From an uncultured Prevotellaceae bacterium (GTDB lineage Bacteria > Bacteroidota > Bacteroidia > Bacteroidales > Bacteroidaceae): 56,994 bases of DNA. The notes below the pieces were generated by a model. The model saw only the letters and a program-made list of their open reading frames with translations. It ran no database searches and was not told the DNA's origin. This document shows, in pieces, positions 40,615-50,064 of this stretch. How positions within the stretch are numbered: the stretch's first letter is position 1; each line of letters begins with the position of its first letter. Position numbers and translations under genes: made by a program. The DNA lies in the NCBI GenBank assembly GCA_900315745.1, contig ONAG01000015.1:1-56994 (forward strand), in the 5' to 3' direction.

Positions 40615-42195
40615 ATGAAAGAAGAAACAGAACGGAAACCCGAAGAAGGCAAGAAGGTGGGAACGGCTGCCGCGCAGAAAACGAAGAAGGCGCAGGACGA
40701 GACCATCATGAAGAACCTTCCCCAGAACGTGGAGTGGATCAAGCAGCCCTATGCGCTGTCGGTCATGCGCGGCGACCTCTCGCTGACGCAGACCCACATC
40801 ATGGTGGAGCTGATGGGTGCGCTGCAGGTGAAGATCAACGACTTCATCGCCCACATGGGTGAGGAGGGCAATGCCGTCTTCAAGGAGGAGGACTTCAACG
40901 AGAACGGCGTGGCGCATGTGGACGTGAACCTCGCCGCCGTCTCCAACCGCCCCGACTACTATGCCGACGTGGAGTCGATGGCTTACCGTCTGATGGGTGC
41001 CACCATCAAGCGTCCCGAGGAGGTGGAGGGCATGAAGATGATGAAGCTCTCCCACGTGTTCGACTCCATCAGCGTGCCCTTCGAGGACAATGAGCGCGGA
41101 CGCCGCAAGGGGTTCATTCGTTTCTACTTCAACCGTGAGCAGGCGAAGGAGATTTTCAACTTCACGCGTTACAGCAAATACATCAAGGCGGTGGCGCGCA
41201 ACTCCTCGAGCCAGTACACCAGCCGTCTCTACATGATCATCACTGCCTACAAGGCATTCGGCCGCTGGGAGGTGGACTATAGTGAGCTGCGCAAGATTCT
41301 CGGTTTCCTTGCCTACGAGGAGGACGAGAACGGCCAGTGGCGATGGGTGGAGAAGAAATACACGGAGTACCGCCAGTTCAAGCGCCGTGTGCTCAACACC
41401 GCCGCCGACGAGCTGCGCGACCTTGCCGACAAGGGCGAGGCGGACTGCTATTTCGACTTTCAGGAGATTTATCCTGCCGGAAAGAAGAAGGGCACTCCCG
41501 AGAAGATACTCTTCACCATCACCGTGAGCGACCTGGGCAAAGAGCAGAACCATTCCGCTTCTTTTGCAAAAAAGTTGATAACGGTCGAGGACTTCCTGAA
41601 GCAGGACTTCGGTTTTCGTACTTCTGAAATTCGTCAGATGTTGCCGCGCATCAACGATGACAATATCGATGTGTTCATTGCCAAGATGAATGAGGTGAAG
41701 AAGTATATTGACAAGGATAGTAGCAAAATTCTTGACAAGAAGAAGTATGCCTTCACCGCCCTGCGCAATGTCATTGACGACTTTGAAGATGCCATAGCAG
41801 AGGAAGTGCTTGAGGCATTTCCGATGTATGCGCAAGAGGATACGGGGATGAATAATGTGCAAAAATCTTTACAAGAAAACAATCCAAATGGAGTAAGCAG
41901 CACCTCAACCATGAACGGAAAGCAAGAGACAGTACGCTCTCCTTGGGACGGCATGTCATTCACCGATGCTCCTTTCCGCGACGCACTCACGTCTGTTTTT
42001 GGTGCACGCATCTTCACGATGTACCTGATGCAGATCCGTATCATCTCCTACCGTCAGGACACGGTGGCGCTGCTCATCCCGCATGAGGAGGTAAGTGACT
42101 ACATCGACTCAAACAATCTCATCAGTCAGTTGAAGGAATGCTTATCGGGCATCATGGGCAAGGTGCAGACGGTGAACTACCTGGTGGGGATGTGA
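40615..42195 (+). CDS. Rep_3-family replication initiator protein
   Basis: 526 residues from ATG 40615 (MKEETERKPEE), fixed by the promoter just upstream. The N-terminal basic tail is followed by the initiator winged-helix pair: WIKQPYALSVMRGDLSLTQ (first domain start), YSKYIKAVARNSSSQYTSRL then YMIITAYKAFGRWEVDYSEL and RKILGF (the S-x-YS-RLY...LR..LG signature), and FKRRVLNTAADELRDL. Plasmid Rep_3 proteins are usually 250-400 residues; here a C-terminal extension (about 350-526) is added. It should bind the adjoining iterons and open the origin. No parA/parB pair is present in the window. Confidence 0.85.
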   Translation: MKEETERKPEEGKKVGTAAAQKTKKAQDETIMKNLPQNVEWIKQPYALSVMRGDLSLTQTHIMVELMGALQVKINDFIAHMGEEGNAVFKEEDFNENGVAHVDVNLAAVSNRPDYYADVESMAYRLMGATIKRPEEVEGMKMMKLSHVFDSISVPFEDNERGRRKGFIRFYFNREQAKEIFNFTRYSKYIKAVARNSSSQYTSRLYMIITAYKAFGRWEVDYSELRKILGFLAYEEDENGQWRWVEKKYTEYRQFKRRVLNTAADELRDLADKGEADCYFDFQEIYPAGKKKGTPEKILFTITVSDLGKEQNHSASFAKKLITVEDFLKQDFGFRTSEIRQMLPRINDDNIDVFIAKMNEVKKYIDKDSSKILDKKKYAFTALRNVIDDFEDAIAEEVLEAFPMYAQEDTGMNNVQKSLQENNPNGVSSTSTMNGKQETVRSPWDGMSFTDAPFRDALTSVFGARIFTMYLMQIRIISYRQDTVALLIPHEEVSDYIDSNNLISQLKECLSGIMGKVQTVNYLVGM

Positions 42196-42300
42196 GGAGT
42201 TAGGAGTTAGGAGTTAGGAATTAGGAGTTTGCCATGCGAGATGCAAGCATCGCGTCAGCCTAATTGTCAACTGTCAACTGTCAATTGTCAACTCAGCGCA
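42196..42300. repeat. Simple repeats after rep
   Basis: GGAGTTA is repeated four times, one of them as GGAATTA (42197-42230), then CATCGCGTCAGCCTAA and repeated TGTCAACTGTCAATTG (42262-42292). The second part matches the nrdD-nrdG spacer. No gene. Confidence 0.5.
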
Positions 42301-42373
42301 GCGCTCACTTCATTAACTTCAATTATACAAAACTAGCAAAACTCATATACATTTATAAATAAAGGGCAAAATA

Positions 42374-43096
42374 ATGAAGAAACTATTCTATTTGATGTGC
42401 TTGCTTCCCTTAGCTTTGACAGGGTGCAAGAATGCGCCACGCATCTTTGATGTGATGGATGGTCCAGGTATGGTGAACGAGCAGTTCATGTCGTTGGACA
42501 AAATTGAAAGTGAATGGAAGGGTGGGGACATACCCGTGCAGAATGGCAGCGAGCGTCCCAGTGTGATAGACCTGCTGACGGCATTCAACGAGCGTTTCCC
42601 AAGTTTTGGTGTGGATTCGTTGTTGAGGAAGCTCAACGAACCTGGCTTCGAAGGCGAATACTATGCCGAGGACGGTACGGGCACCATCCAGCATTTCCCT
42701 TCGAAGGAATATGTGCTGCTGTCCACCGAAACTGATGCCGAGAGTGTGGAGGCGTGTGTTATGCGCCGTGAAAACGGTCACAGTCTTTTCGTGTGCTCAT
42801 TGAACAAACCGACCGACCCGGTGGCTGATTTCCATGTGTTCTACGACTACGACCCACAGACCAAGACGCTGACACCCGAGGATGAACCTTGGAAGAAGGT
42901 CTCGCCTGCAATGGAAGGCAACACGCTCATTCCTTCGTGCAATCTTTTCGACGGCGTATTTTTGATGGGCGAGTTCAATCCTGACGATATCCTTTTGGAA
43001 AACCCCATCTATTGCCACACGTTTGAGTTCGACGGACAGGACATCGTCTATACAGGCTATCAAGCCAACATCCCTGAAGATGAAGAAGGGGAATGA
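42374..43096 (+). CDS. Lipoprotein of unknown function
   Basis: 240 residues. Signal and lipobox MKKLFYLMCLLPLALTGC, Cys18. Mature part begins KNAPRIFDVMDGPGMV and contains PSVIDLLTAFNERFPSFGVDSLLRKL (helical), then mostly beta strands such as DFHVFYDYDPQTKTLTP, and ends in an acidic tail (PEDEEGE). No family is recognised. It is followed 68 bases later by a second lipoprotein gene on the same strand; the two are likely co-transcribed, ending at 43942-43977. Confidence 0.75.
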   Translation: MKKLFYLMCLLPLALTGCKNAPRIFDVMDGPGMVNEQFMSLDKIESEWKGGDIPVQNGSERPSVIDLLTAFNERFPSFGVDSLLRKLNEPGFEGEYYAEDGTGTIQHFPSKEYVLLSTETDAESVEACVMRRENGHSLFVCSLNKPTDPVADFHVFYDYDPQTKTLTPEDEPWKKVSPAMEGNTLIPSCNLFDGVFLMGEFNPDDILLENPIYCHTFEFDGQDIVYTGYQANIPEDEEGE

Positions 43097-43164
43097 GAGG
43101 GACTCCCTAACTCCCTTCTGACTCCTCTAAGTAAACATTATTTGATCATATAATCACAATCATC

Positions 43165-43905
43165 ATGAAAAAGATTTTCTTGACATTGTCTGCAGCTCTC
43201 ATGCTGACGGGTTGCAATGGACTTTTCAATGGGAAGGCAGACACGGCAGCTTCCGACAGCGACAGCATCGTGAGTGCGGCGGACTCTCTCTCTGCGGAAG
43301 GCTTTGAAGAAGGCGAGGCTGACGGCTCCGAGGCACAGGGTCTCAGCATTTACGACCAGCAGGATTTCGACGACCTCAGCGCACTGCCGTCAAGTGCCGA
43401 GGAGACAGACCGCATGTTCAACCATGTGCTTTATGTCAATGTGGAACAAGCGCCCAGCGAGGACGACCCTGTAGGTCTTTACACCGTGTGGGTGGTTGAC
43501 GAGCGTTGGGATCAGCTGCGGAGAGTCCTCACCACCAATCCCACGGCAGCACCTGCATGGGATCAGATGCAAGGGAAGAACGCCAACGGCGTGGAAGTGC
43601 CCATCCATCTGGTGGCTGTGGCATCCTCTGCCCAGTACGCATCGTCGGACTACAGGAAGATTGTCGTGGAGGGTTGTCCTGACGGGCGCAACACGTGGAC
43701 TTACATCATCGACCTCGTTGACCGCACTGCCATCCAGCTGCCTTCCACCGAGGGAGTGCAGGAGATTGACATGGACAAGGGCGAGATCATCGCCGCCTCC
43801 TACGGCTATTACCCAGCCCCCGACTACGGACGCTACACCGTCAACAAGGCTTACTCGCTCGAGGGCAAGTTCCTGAGGCAAGTGGGAGAACCCCAGCCCG
43901 AGTGA
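43165..43905 (+). CDS. Lipoprotein of unknown function with Ser/Asp linker
   Basis: 246 residues; lipobox ALMLTGC with Cys16. A disordered linker (residues about 25-70, rich in Ser, Asp, Ala and Glu: DTAASDSDSIVSAADSLSAE) precedes a globular domain with VLYVNVEQAPSEDDPVGLYT and a WTYIIDLVDRTAIQLPSTEG beta region. The linker resembles that of the lipoprotein at 38683-39225 across the origin, perhaps a sign of distant relationship. It ends before a clear stem-loop. Confidence 0.75.
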   Translation: MKKIFLTLSAALMLTGCNGLFNGKADTAASDSDSIVSAADSLSAEGFEEGEADGSEAQGLSIYDQQDFDDLSALPSSAEETDRMFNHVLYVNVEQAPSEDDPVGLYTVWVVDERWDQLRRVLTTNPTAAPAWDQMQGKNANGVEVPIHLVAVASSAQYASSDYRKIVVEGCPDGRNTWTYIIDLVDRTAIQLPSTEGVQEIDMDKGEIIAASYGYYPAPDYGRYTVNKAYSLEGKFLRQVGEPQPE

Positions 43906-43941
43906 TGCGGGCTGCATGGTTCGAAGTAAGTTGGAAGTTTC

Positions 43942-43977
43942 ATGACGGCAAGTCTCCTATGGGTGACTTGCCGTCAT
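43942..43977 (+). terminator. Terminator after the two lipoprotein genes
   Basis: ATGACGGCAAGTC / GACTTGCCGTCAT form a 13-base stem with a 10-base loop, 36 bases after the stop codon. The U run is weak, but T-rich sequence follows from 43991. Confidence 0.7.
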
Positions 43978-43998
43978 TGCAAAATAAATGTTCTTTTT

Positions 43999-44030
43999 TT
44001 TGGAGGAATGAAACAATTGTTGTACCTTTG
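43999..44030 (+). promoter_or_regulatory. Promoter of the metalloprotease gene
   Basis: TTTG (43999-44002), 20 bases, TACCTTTG (44023-44030), 22 bases before ATG 44053. Confidence 0.65.
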
Positions 44031-44052
44031 CCGAAATATAATACATGATTAA

Positions 44053-46665
44053 ATGAAAAACAAACATATAACGTTGAGACGGATATCGACCTTTGTGTTG
44101 ATGATGGCAATGCTGATAAGCAATGCTGATGCCTCCGCAAGCGCAATGCTGAGGGGAAAGAAATCCAAGAAGAACAAGACTGAGGCGGCGCCTCCACCTT
44201 CACGCTACAAGACTTTGACAGGACGTGATTCCGTGCAGATGCAGGGCGTGATGAACGTCATTGAGAAGGGCGACACCGTCTATCTCGAATTGCCTGTGAA
44301 GTTGTTGGGCAAACCTTTCCTTGTGTCGAACAAGTTGCAGCAGGTGCCCTCCGAACTCAACGAGTCAGCCGCGAACAAGGGTGTGAACTACGAGAACCAG
44401 ATGGTGCGTTTCGAATGGGACAAGAAGGCGAAGCTCGTCAGGATGCGTCAGCAGCGTGTCACCCCCGAGGCACCGAAAGGCTCTTTCCTGGCACAGTCGG
44501 TGGCAGACAACTATGTTGACCCCATCATCGCCAGTCTTAAGGTAGAAGCTGTGTCAGATGACTCCACTTCAGTTATCTTCAAGGTCAATGACTTTTTCAA
44601 TGGCAGGAAGAACGTGCTCAACGACGTGTTCAACGAAATCAATATCGGCACCTCGCCCGTCTCCGACCTCTCCCGCATCGTGTCGGTGAAGAGTTACGAG
44701 CGCAGTGTGGTGGCTCTCTCCGAACTCACCACCACTGTGCATGAGGGCAATTCAAAGGTGAACTTGACGGTTGTGGTCAGCACAGCCATCATGCTGCTGC
44801 CCGACGAACCGATGCGCACCCGTCGTGAAGACTGGCGTGTGGGCTATTTCTCCACACCTGCCCTCATCTATGGTGACCGTCAGCAGAAGGTGGAACACGC
44901 CAACTACATCACCCGTTGGCGTCTCGTGCCCAGTGACACCTTGGCTTATATGCGTGGAGAATTGGTGGAGCCAGAGCAACCCATCACGTTCTACATTGGC
45001 GGTGCAGTGCCCACCCATTTACGTCCTTATATCACACAAGGCATTCTCGATTGGAACAAAGCCTTCGAACGAGCCGGGTTCAAAGATGCCGTGCGTGTCA
45101 TTGTGCCTGACGACACCCTTGATGTTGAAGGTGACGACATGCGTTATTCTGTCCTCACCTATGCTGCCTCCGAAAAGGCAAATGCCATGGGTCCTGCCAC
45201 TCTCGACCCCCGCACCGGTGAGATTCTGGAGGCGGACATCATCTGGTGGCACAACGTGCAGTCGCTCATCAGCGAGTGGATTCGTGTGCAGACATCTGCC
45301 ACCGACCCACGTGCCCGCACTCTTACCTTGCCTGACGAACTCATCGGCGATGCCGTCCGTTTCGTTGCCTGCCATGAGGTGGGACATTCCCTCGGGCTCC
45401 GACATAACATGATTGCTTCGGCAGCCTATTCCACCGACTCGCTCCGTTCCGCCGCCTTCACCAGCAGGGTGGGGGGCACATCGGCGAGCATCATGGACTA
45501 TGCCCGTTTCAACTATATCGCCCAACCTGGCGACGGCGTGAAGGTCATGTCGCCCAACATTGGTCTCTATGACCTCATGGCAATCGAGTGGGGCTATCGT
45601 TGGTTCCCTGCAGGCACCGACGAGAAGAAGGAACTGGCTGCTTTCCTTGCCCGTCATAATGGTAAGGAATACCGTTACAGCGAAACACAGGACAGGCGCA
45701 CTGCCATCGACCCACGAGCTCTCTCTGAAGACCTTGGCGACGATCCTATCCGTTCAGCCACCCTCGGCATCGAGAATCTCAAGCGTGTCATGCCCAATGT
45801 TGTGAACTGGACGCGCAACGGTGACCCCGACCAGACTTACGACAAGGCAGCTGACCTCTACAGCGCTGTCATTTACCAATGGAGCCTGTACCTCTATCAT
45901 GTCCTTGCCAATGTCGGCGGCATCTATATGGATCGCCCGGTGTTGTCTGAAACTTTCAGTTCTTCCAACCTTCCTGCAGCTTACACCCATGTGGAGAAAG
46001 CTCGTCAGAAGGCATCCGTGCAGTTCTTGCTCGACAACGTGCTCAGTTATCAGGAGTGGCTTTTCGGCTCGCCCATCTCCAAGGTGGTCTATCCTTTGCG
46101 CAACACTCCCAACGGCACCACCGAACAGGAACCAGCCCTGCTTTTGAAGAATCAGCAGAACTACATCTTGTGGGATCTCTTCGCCAACGAGCGTCTGGTG
46201 CGTATGTATCAGAATGAGTGGGAGAATGGCGACCGTGCCTTCACTGCTGTGGAGATGATGGACATGGTGCATCAGTCCCTCTTCCGCAAGACTATTGCTG
46301 GGCAGAAACTCAACGTCATGGAGCGCAGTCTGCAGAAGAGCCTGCTCGATGCCCTCATTACTGCGGCAGCCGAGAGCGAAGGCGTGAAGATTAACAAGAG
46401 TCTAACTGACAGGAATTCCATAGACACCGACTATTTCGGATGTTACGGAGAATCTGATTCTCTCGATTCCTCCGCACCTCGCACACTGGAGCTCACCATG
46501 AAGCAAGTGTCGCGTACTTCCGACGCCATCAGCCTGAAGCGTGGCGAACTGCTCCGCATTCTCCGTCTCTGCAAGAGCAAGGCAAACACCGGTGACACTG
46601 CCACACAGATGCATTACGATGACATGGCGTTGCGCATCCAGACGGCGCTGGGACTGAACAAATAA
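44053..46665 (+). CDS. Zinc-dependent metalloprotease, DUF5117/DUF5118/DUF4953 type
   Basis: 870 residues. N-terminal hydrophobic signal (STFVLMMAMLISNADASA) then a KKSKKNKTEAAPPP linker. The metzincin-type motif HEVGHSLGLRH gives zinc ligands His441, His445 and His451 and catalytic Glu442, with SASIMDYARFNY as the following Met-turn-like segment. The order DUF5118 (about 45-95), DUF5117 (100-290) and catalytic DUF4953 (320-630) matches large secreted proteases of Bacteroidetes. It cleaves unidentified proteins in the periplasm or outside the cell. A SusC/SusD pair follows on the same strand after 92 bases. Confidence 0.92.
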   Translation: MKNKHITLRRISTFVLMMAMLISNADASASAMLRGKKSKKNKTEAAPPPSRYKTLTGRDSVQMQGVMNVIEKGDTVYLELPVKLLGKPFLVSNKLQQVPSELNESAANKGVNYENQMVRFEWDKKAKLVRMRQQRVTPEAPKGSFLAQSVADNYVDPIIASLKVEAVSDDSTSVIFKVNDFFNGRKNVLNDVFNEINIGTSPVSDLSRIVSVKSYERSVVALSELTTTVHEGNSKVNLTVVVSTAIMLLPDEPMRTRREDWRVGYFSTPALIYGDRQQKVEHANYITRWRLVPSDTLAYMRGELVEPEQPITFYIGGAVPTHLRPYITQGILDWNKAFERAGFKDAVRVIVPDDTLDVEGDDMRYSVLTYAASEKANAMGPATLDPRTGEILEADIIWWHNVQSLISEWIRVQTSATDPRARTLTLPDELIGDAVRFVACHEVGHSLGLRHNMIASAAYSTDSLRSAAFTSRVGGTSASIMDYARFNYIAQPGDGVKVMSPNIGLYDLMAIEWGYRWFPAGTDEKKELAAFLARHNGKEYRYSETQDRRTAIDPRALSEDLGDDPIRSATLGIENLKRVMPNVVNWTRNGDPDQTYDKAADLYSAVIYQWSLYLYHVLANVGGIYMDRPVLSETFSSSNLPAAYTHVEKARQKASVQFLLDNVLSYQEWLFGSPISKVVYPLRNTPNGTTEQEPALLLKNQQNYILWDLFANERLVRMYQNEWENGDRAFTAVEMMDMVHQSLFRKTIAGQKLNVMERSLQKSLLDALITAAAESEGVKINKSLTDRNSIDTDYFGCYGESDSLDSSAPRTLELTMKQVSRTSDAISLKRGELLRILRLCKSKANTGDTATQMHYDDMALRIQTALGLNK

Positions 46666-46757
46666 AAAAAGAAACCATGCGGAGAGAAAGAATGATTGAA
46701 AGAGTGGAAGAAATGGAAGAGATAGTAGGGGGATGAAAGTATATAATAAAGTATAAT

Positions 46758-49700
46758 ATGATGAATATGAAAAGACTTTTGATGCTCTTGTTGATGGTGC
46801 CTGTTGCCATCCTTTCGATGGTGGCACAGGAGCGTACCATCACAGGCACCGTGATGGACGGTGAGTTCAAGGGAGAACCACTTATCGGTACAAACATCAC
46901 CGTGGGTGAAGGCACCTCCAAAGGCACTGTGACCGATATGAACGGCCATTTCACCCTTACCGTCCTTTCCTCCATCAAGAAGATAACCGTCAGTTATATG
47001 GGTTATGAACCCAAGACCATCGCCTTGAAGCCCAATCAGGACAAGTATGACGTGACGTTGTACGCTGCTTCCAAGGGTCTCGGTGAGGTTGTTGTCACGG
47101 GTTATCAGCAGATTGACCGCCGCAAACTCACCGCCGCCGTTTCCGAAGTGAAAATCAGCGACGAGACGGTTGGTGCCATCAAGAACATCGACCAGGCATT
47201 GGCAGGTCAGGTGGCAGGTCTTTCTTCCGTGTCTGCCACAGGTGCACCGGGTGCACCAGCCAAGATACGCATCCGTGGAACCGCCTCCATCAACGGAGTG
47301 CAGGAACCCCTCTGGGTGCTCGACGGCATTCCGATGGAAGGCAATGAGATTCCCGCCATCGAAAATCTCAATGACATAGACGACATCTATCAGACCAGCA
47401 TCGCAGGTCTCAATCCGGCTGACATCGACAACATCACCGTGCTGAAGGATGCCGCCGCCACTGCCATCTATGGTGCGCGTGCCGCCAACGGCGTCATTGT
47501 CATCACCACTAAGAAGGGAAAGATAGGGCGCCCCGTCGTGAACTTTTCCGCCAAATTCACCTACAGTCCCCGCACCAGCATCGACCGTCTCCATCTGCTC
47601 AATGCCAATGAGAAGGTCGATCTTGAACTTGGACTTTTGCAAAGCGGTTACAACTACCGTGAACACAAGGGTGGGGTGGCGAACATCCTCGACGAACTGG
47701 GCGAGTTCAACACCTACAAGACAGGTGGTTGGGATGCCCTCTCTGCCCAAGCTCAGCAGCGCATCAACCGTCTCCGCACCATCAACACCGATTGGAACGA
47801 TATTCTCTTCCGCAACGTGTTCAATCAGGAGTACAACGCCAGTGTGAGCGGCGGCAGCGACAATGCCCACTACTATGTGTCGGCAGGTTATTACGACGAG
47901 CAGGGTAACGTGAAGGGAGTGAAGAACAACCGCTTCAACATCACCCTGAAGACTGACTTCCGCCTGAACAAGATGCTGAAGATTGGTGCCAGCCTTTTCG
48001 CCAACCAGCGTAAGCAAAACAGTTACATGACCGACACGGGCGGCTTCACCAACCCCGTCTATTACTCACGCATGGCAAATCCTTACTTTGAACCATACGA
48101 TGCTGAAGGTCATTACAACTATGATGTCAATGTACAAGGTCGTGAGAATGAAGCACCTGACTTTAATATCTTCGAGGAACGCTATAATACCTCAAAGCAG
48201 CGCAAAGACCGTTCCGTCATGGCGATATTCGATGCTGAACTCAAGTTCAACCAGCACCTGAAACTCACCTCCCAATACGGTCTGCAGCACGACAACTACA
48301 CGTTGACACGCTATGCTGGCAACGACTCCTATGCCATGCGCAAGGCAAAGGCATACGCCACCTACATGATTGACGGTGAGCGCAAGACCATTTTCCCCGA
48401 AGGTGGCATGAACAAGAACACCGAAGGGCACACCGACCAGTGGACATGGAAGGCGATGCTCGAATGGAACCAGCGCTTTGCTGAGAAACACGATGTGGAA
48501 CTGATGGGCGGTACCGAGGTGCGCCACGTGGAATCCAAGTTCCTCACTTCCACGGCTTACGGCTACGATGCCCGCACCCTCACCACGCAGCCCGTCCTCT
48601 TCCCCACGGAAAGCATCGGACAGCGTTATCCGCTCTATGAAGAGGCACATCAGGAGAACGCCTATGTGTCGTGGTTTGCCACTGGTTCCTACACCTACAA
48701 CCACCGCTACACACTCGGAAGCTCCGTTCGTTTCGACGGCAGCGACGTGTTTGGTGTGGCAAAGAAATACCGCTACCTGCCCCTCTATTCCTTCAGCGGG
48801 CTCTGGAGAGTGGGGGAGGAGAAGTTCATGGGAAATGCCAAGTGGCTCGACGAGCTCAATCTCCGTGCCTCTTACGGTTTGCAGGGCAATATCGACAAGA
48901 ACACCTCGCCCTATCTCATCGGCACTTTCAACCGCACCACCGTTCTTCCGGGCACTGTCGAGACCGTCATTTCGGCAGAGACAGCGCCTAACCCCAACCT
49001 CAAGTGGGAGAAGACCAAGAACGTGAACGTGGGACTGGACATGGCGTTCCTCCACAATCGCATCCGATTCACCGTCGATTACTATTACCGACGTTCCACC
49101 GACCTCATCTCCTCACGGCAGCTGCCTCTCGAGACAGGCTTCGCCATGACCACCATCAACTGGGCTTCGATGGAGAATACAGGTTGGGAGTTTGCCCTCA
49201 ACACAAGCAATATTTCCACCAAAAACTTCACTTGGACGACCAGCCTGAATTTAGGTTTAAATAAGAACAAGATTCTCAACGAGACGGTGGCTGAAAACTC
49301 CACCTATCCCGGACGTGAAGGTCATCCTGTGGGTGCCATCTTCGCCTACAAGACTGCAGGCCTCGATGCTGATGGCTATCCGCTCTTCCGTGCCAAGGAC
49401 GGCACCGTGCAGAGTGCTGAGGAGTTCTTCAAGCTCAACCGCTTCGGAGCCTCCACTCTCACCGCCGAACAGCAGCGCGACCTCTACACCTACATCGGCA
49501 CCGACGAACCGAAGGTCAGCGGTGGCTTCATCAACAACTTTGAATATAAAGACTGGCAACTCTCCCTCAACTTCATGTTCAATCTCGGCATGAAGGTGCG
49601 CGTGCAGCCCAACTACTCACCCACCTACTATGACCGAGGACTCAACACGAATCGGGAAATACTGAGCCGTTTCGGTGGACCGAATGGCAATGACGGGCAG

Positions 49701-50030
49701 TCAGCGGCTTATCCCGCACTCCTCGTCTCCACGCCCGAGCGAGCTTCTGCCTACACCCATTTCTCTGAGTACCAGACTTTCTCCATGCTCGATGTGTGGG
49801 TGCGCAACCGCAACTACTGCCGCCTGCAGTCCATCCGCCTCGGCTACCGCATCCCCAAGAAGGTGCTCCAGCCCGTTGGCATCACCTCTGCCAGCGTCTC
49901 CCTCGAAGGGCGCAACCTCATCGTCTGCGGCAGCAGCTACCGCAACTATCTCGACCCCGAGACGATGGGCAACCCCTACGCACAACCAGTGCCAAAGAGC
50001 ATCATCTTCGGTGTGAACGTGAACTTCTAA
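46758..50030 (+). CDS. SusC/RagA-family TonB-linked outer-membrane transporter
   Basis: 1,090 residues. Signal peptide MKRLLMLLLMVPVAILSM to VAQ; the three clustered Met codons leave the start open (46758, 46761 or 46767). A carboxypeptidase-regulatory-like domain (about 28-112; GTSKGTVTDMNGHFTLTV, then ITVSYMGYEPK) precedes a plug domain (about 115-260; GEVVVTGYQQ, AKIRIRGTASINGVQEPLWV, AAATAIYGARAANGVIVIT) and a 22-strand-type barrel that ends VNVNF. It imports a ligand captured with the SusD partner encoded 34 bases downstream. Length is normal. Confidence 0.96.
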   Translation: MMNMKRLLMLLLMVPVAILSMVAQERTITGTVMDGEFKGEPLIGTNITVGEGTSKGTVTDMNGHFTLTVLSSIKKITVSYMGYEPKTIALKPNQDKYDVTLYAASKGLGEVVVTGYQQIDRRKLTAAVSEVKISDETVGAIKNIDQALAGQVAGLSSVSATGAPGAPAKIRIRGTASINGVQEPLWVLDGIPMEGNEIPAIENLNDIDDIYQTSIAGLNPADIDNITVLKDAAATAIYGARAANGVIVITTKKGKIGRPVVNFSAKFTYSPRTSIDRLHLLNANEKVDLELGLLQSGYNYREHKGGVANILDELGEFNTYKTGGWDALSAQAQQRINRLRTINTDWNDILFRNVFNQEYNASVSGGSDNAHYYVSAGYYDEQGNVKGVKNNRFNITLKTDFRLNKMLKIGASLFANQRKQNSYMTDTGGFTNPVYYSRMANPYFEPYDAEGHYNYDVNVQGRENEAPDFNIFEERYNTSKQRKDRSVMAIFDAELKFNQHLKLTSQYGLQHDNYTLTRYAGNDSYAMRKAKAYATYMIDGERKTIFPEGGMNKNTEGHTDQWTWKAMLEWNQRFAEKHDVELMGGTEVRHVESKFLTSTAYGYDARTLTTQPVLFPTESIGQRYPLYEEAHQENAYVSWFATGSYTYNHRYTLGSSVRFDGSDVFGVAKKYRYLPLYSFSGLWRVGEEKFMGNAKWLDELNLRASYGLQGNIDKNTSPYLIGTFNRTTVLPGTVETVISAETAPNPNLKWEKTKNVNVGLDMAFLHNRIRFTVDYYYRRSTDLISSRQLPLETGFAMTTINWASMENTGWEFALNTSNISTKNFTWTTSLNLGLNKNKILNETVAENSTYPGREGHPVGAIFAYKTAGLDADGYPLFRAKDGTVQSAEEFFKLNRFGASTLTAEQQRDLYTYIGTDEPKVSGGFINNFEYKDWQLSLNFMFNLGMKVRVQPNYSPTYYDRGLNTNREILSRFGGPNGNDGQSAAYPALLVSTPERASAYTHFSEYQTFSMLDVWVRNRNYCRLQSIRLGYRIPKKVLQPVGITSASVSLEGRNLIVCGSSYRNYLDPETMGNPYAQPVPKSIIFGVNVNF

Positions 50031-50064
50031 AAGGACTCAACGATAATCCTATAACAACTAAAAG

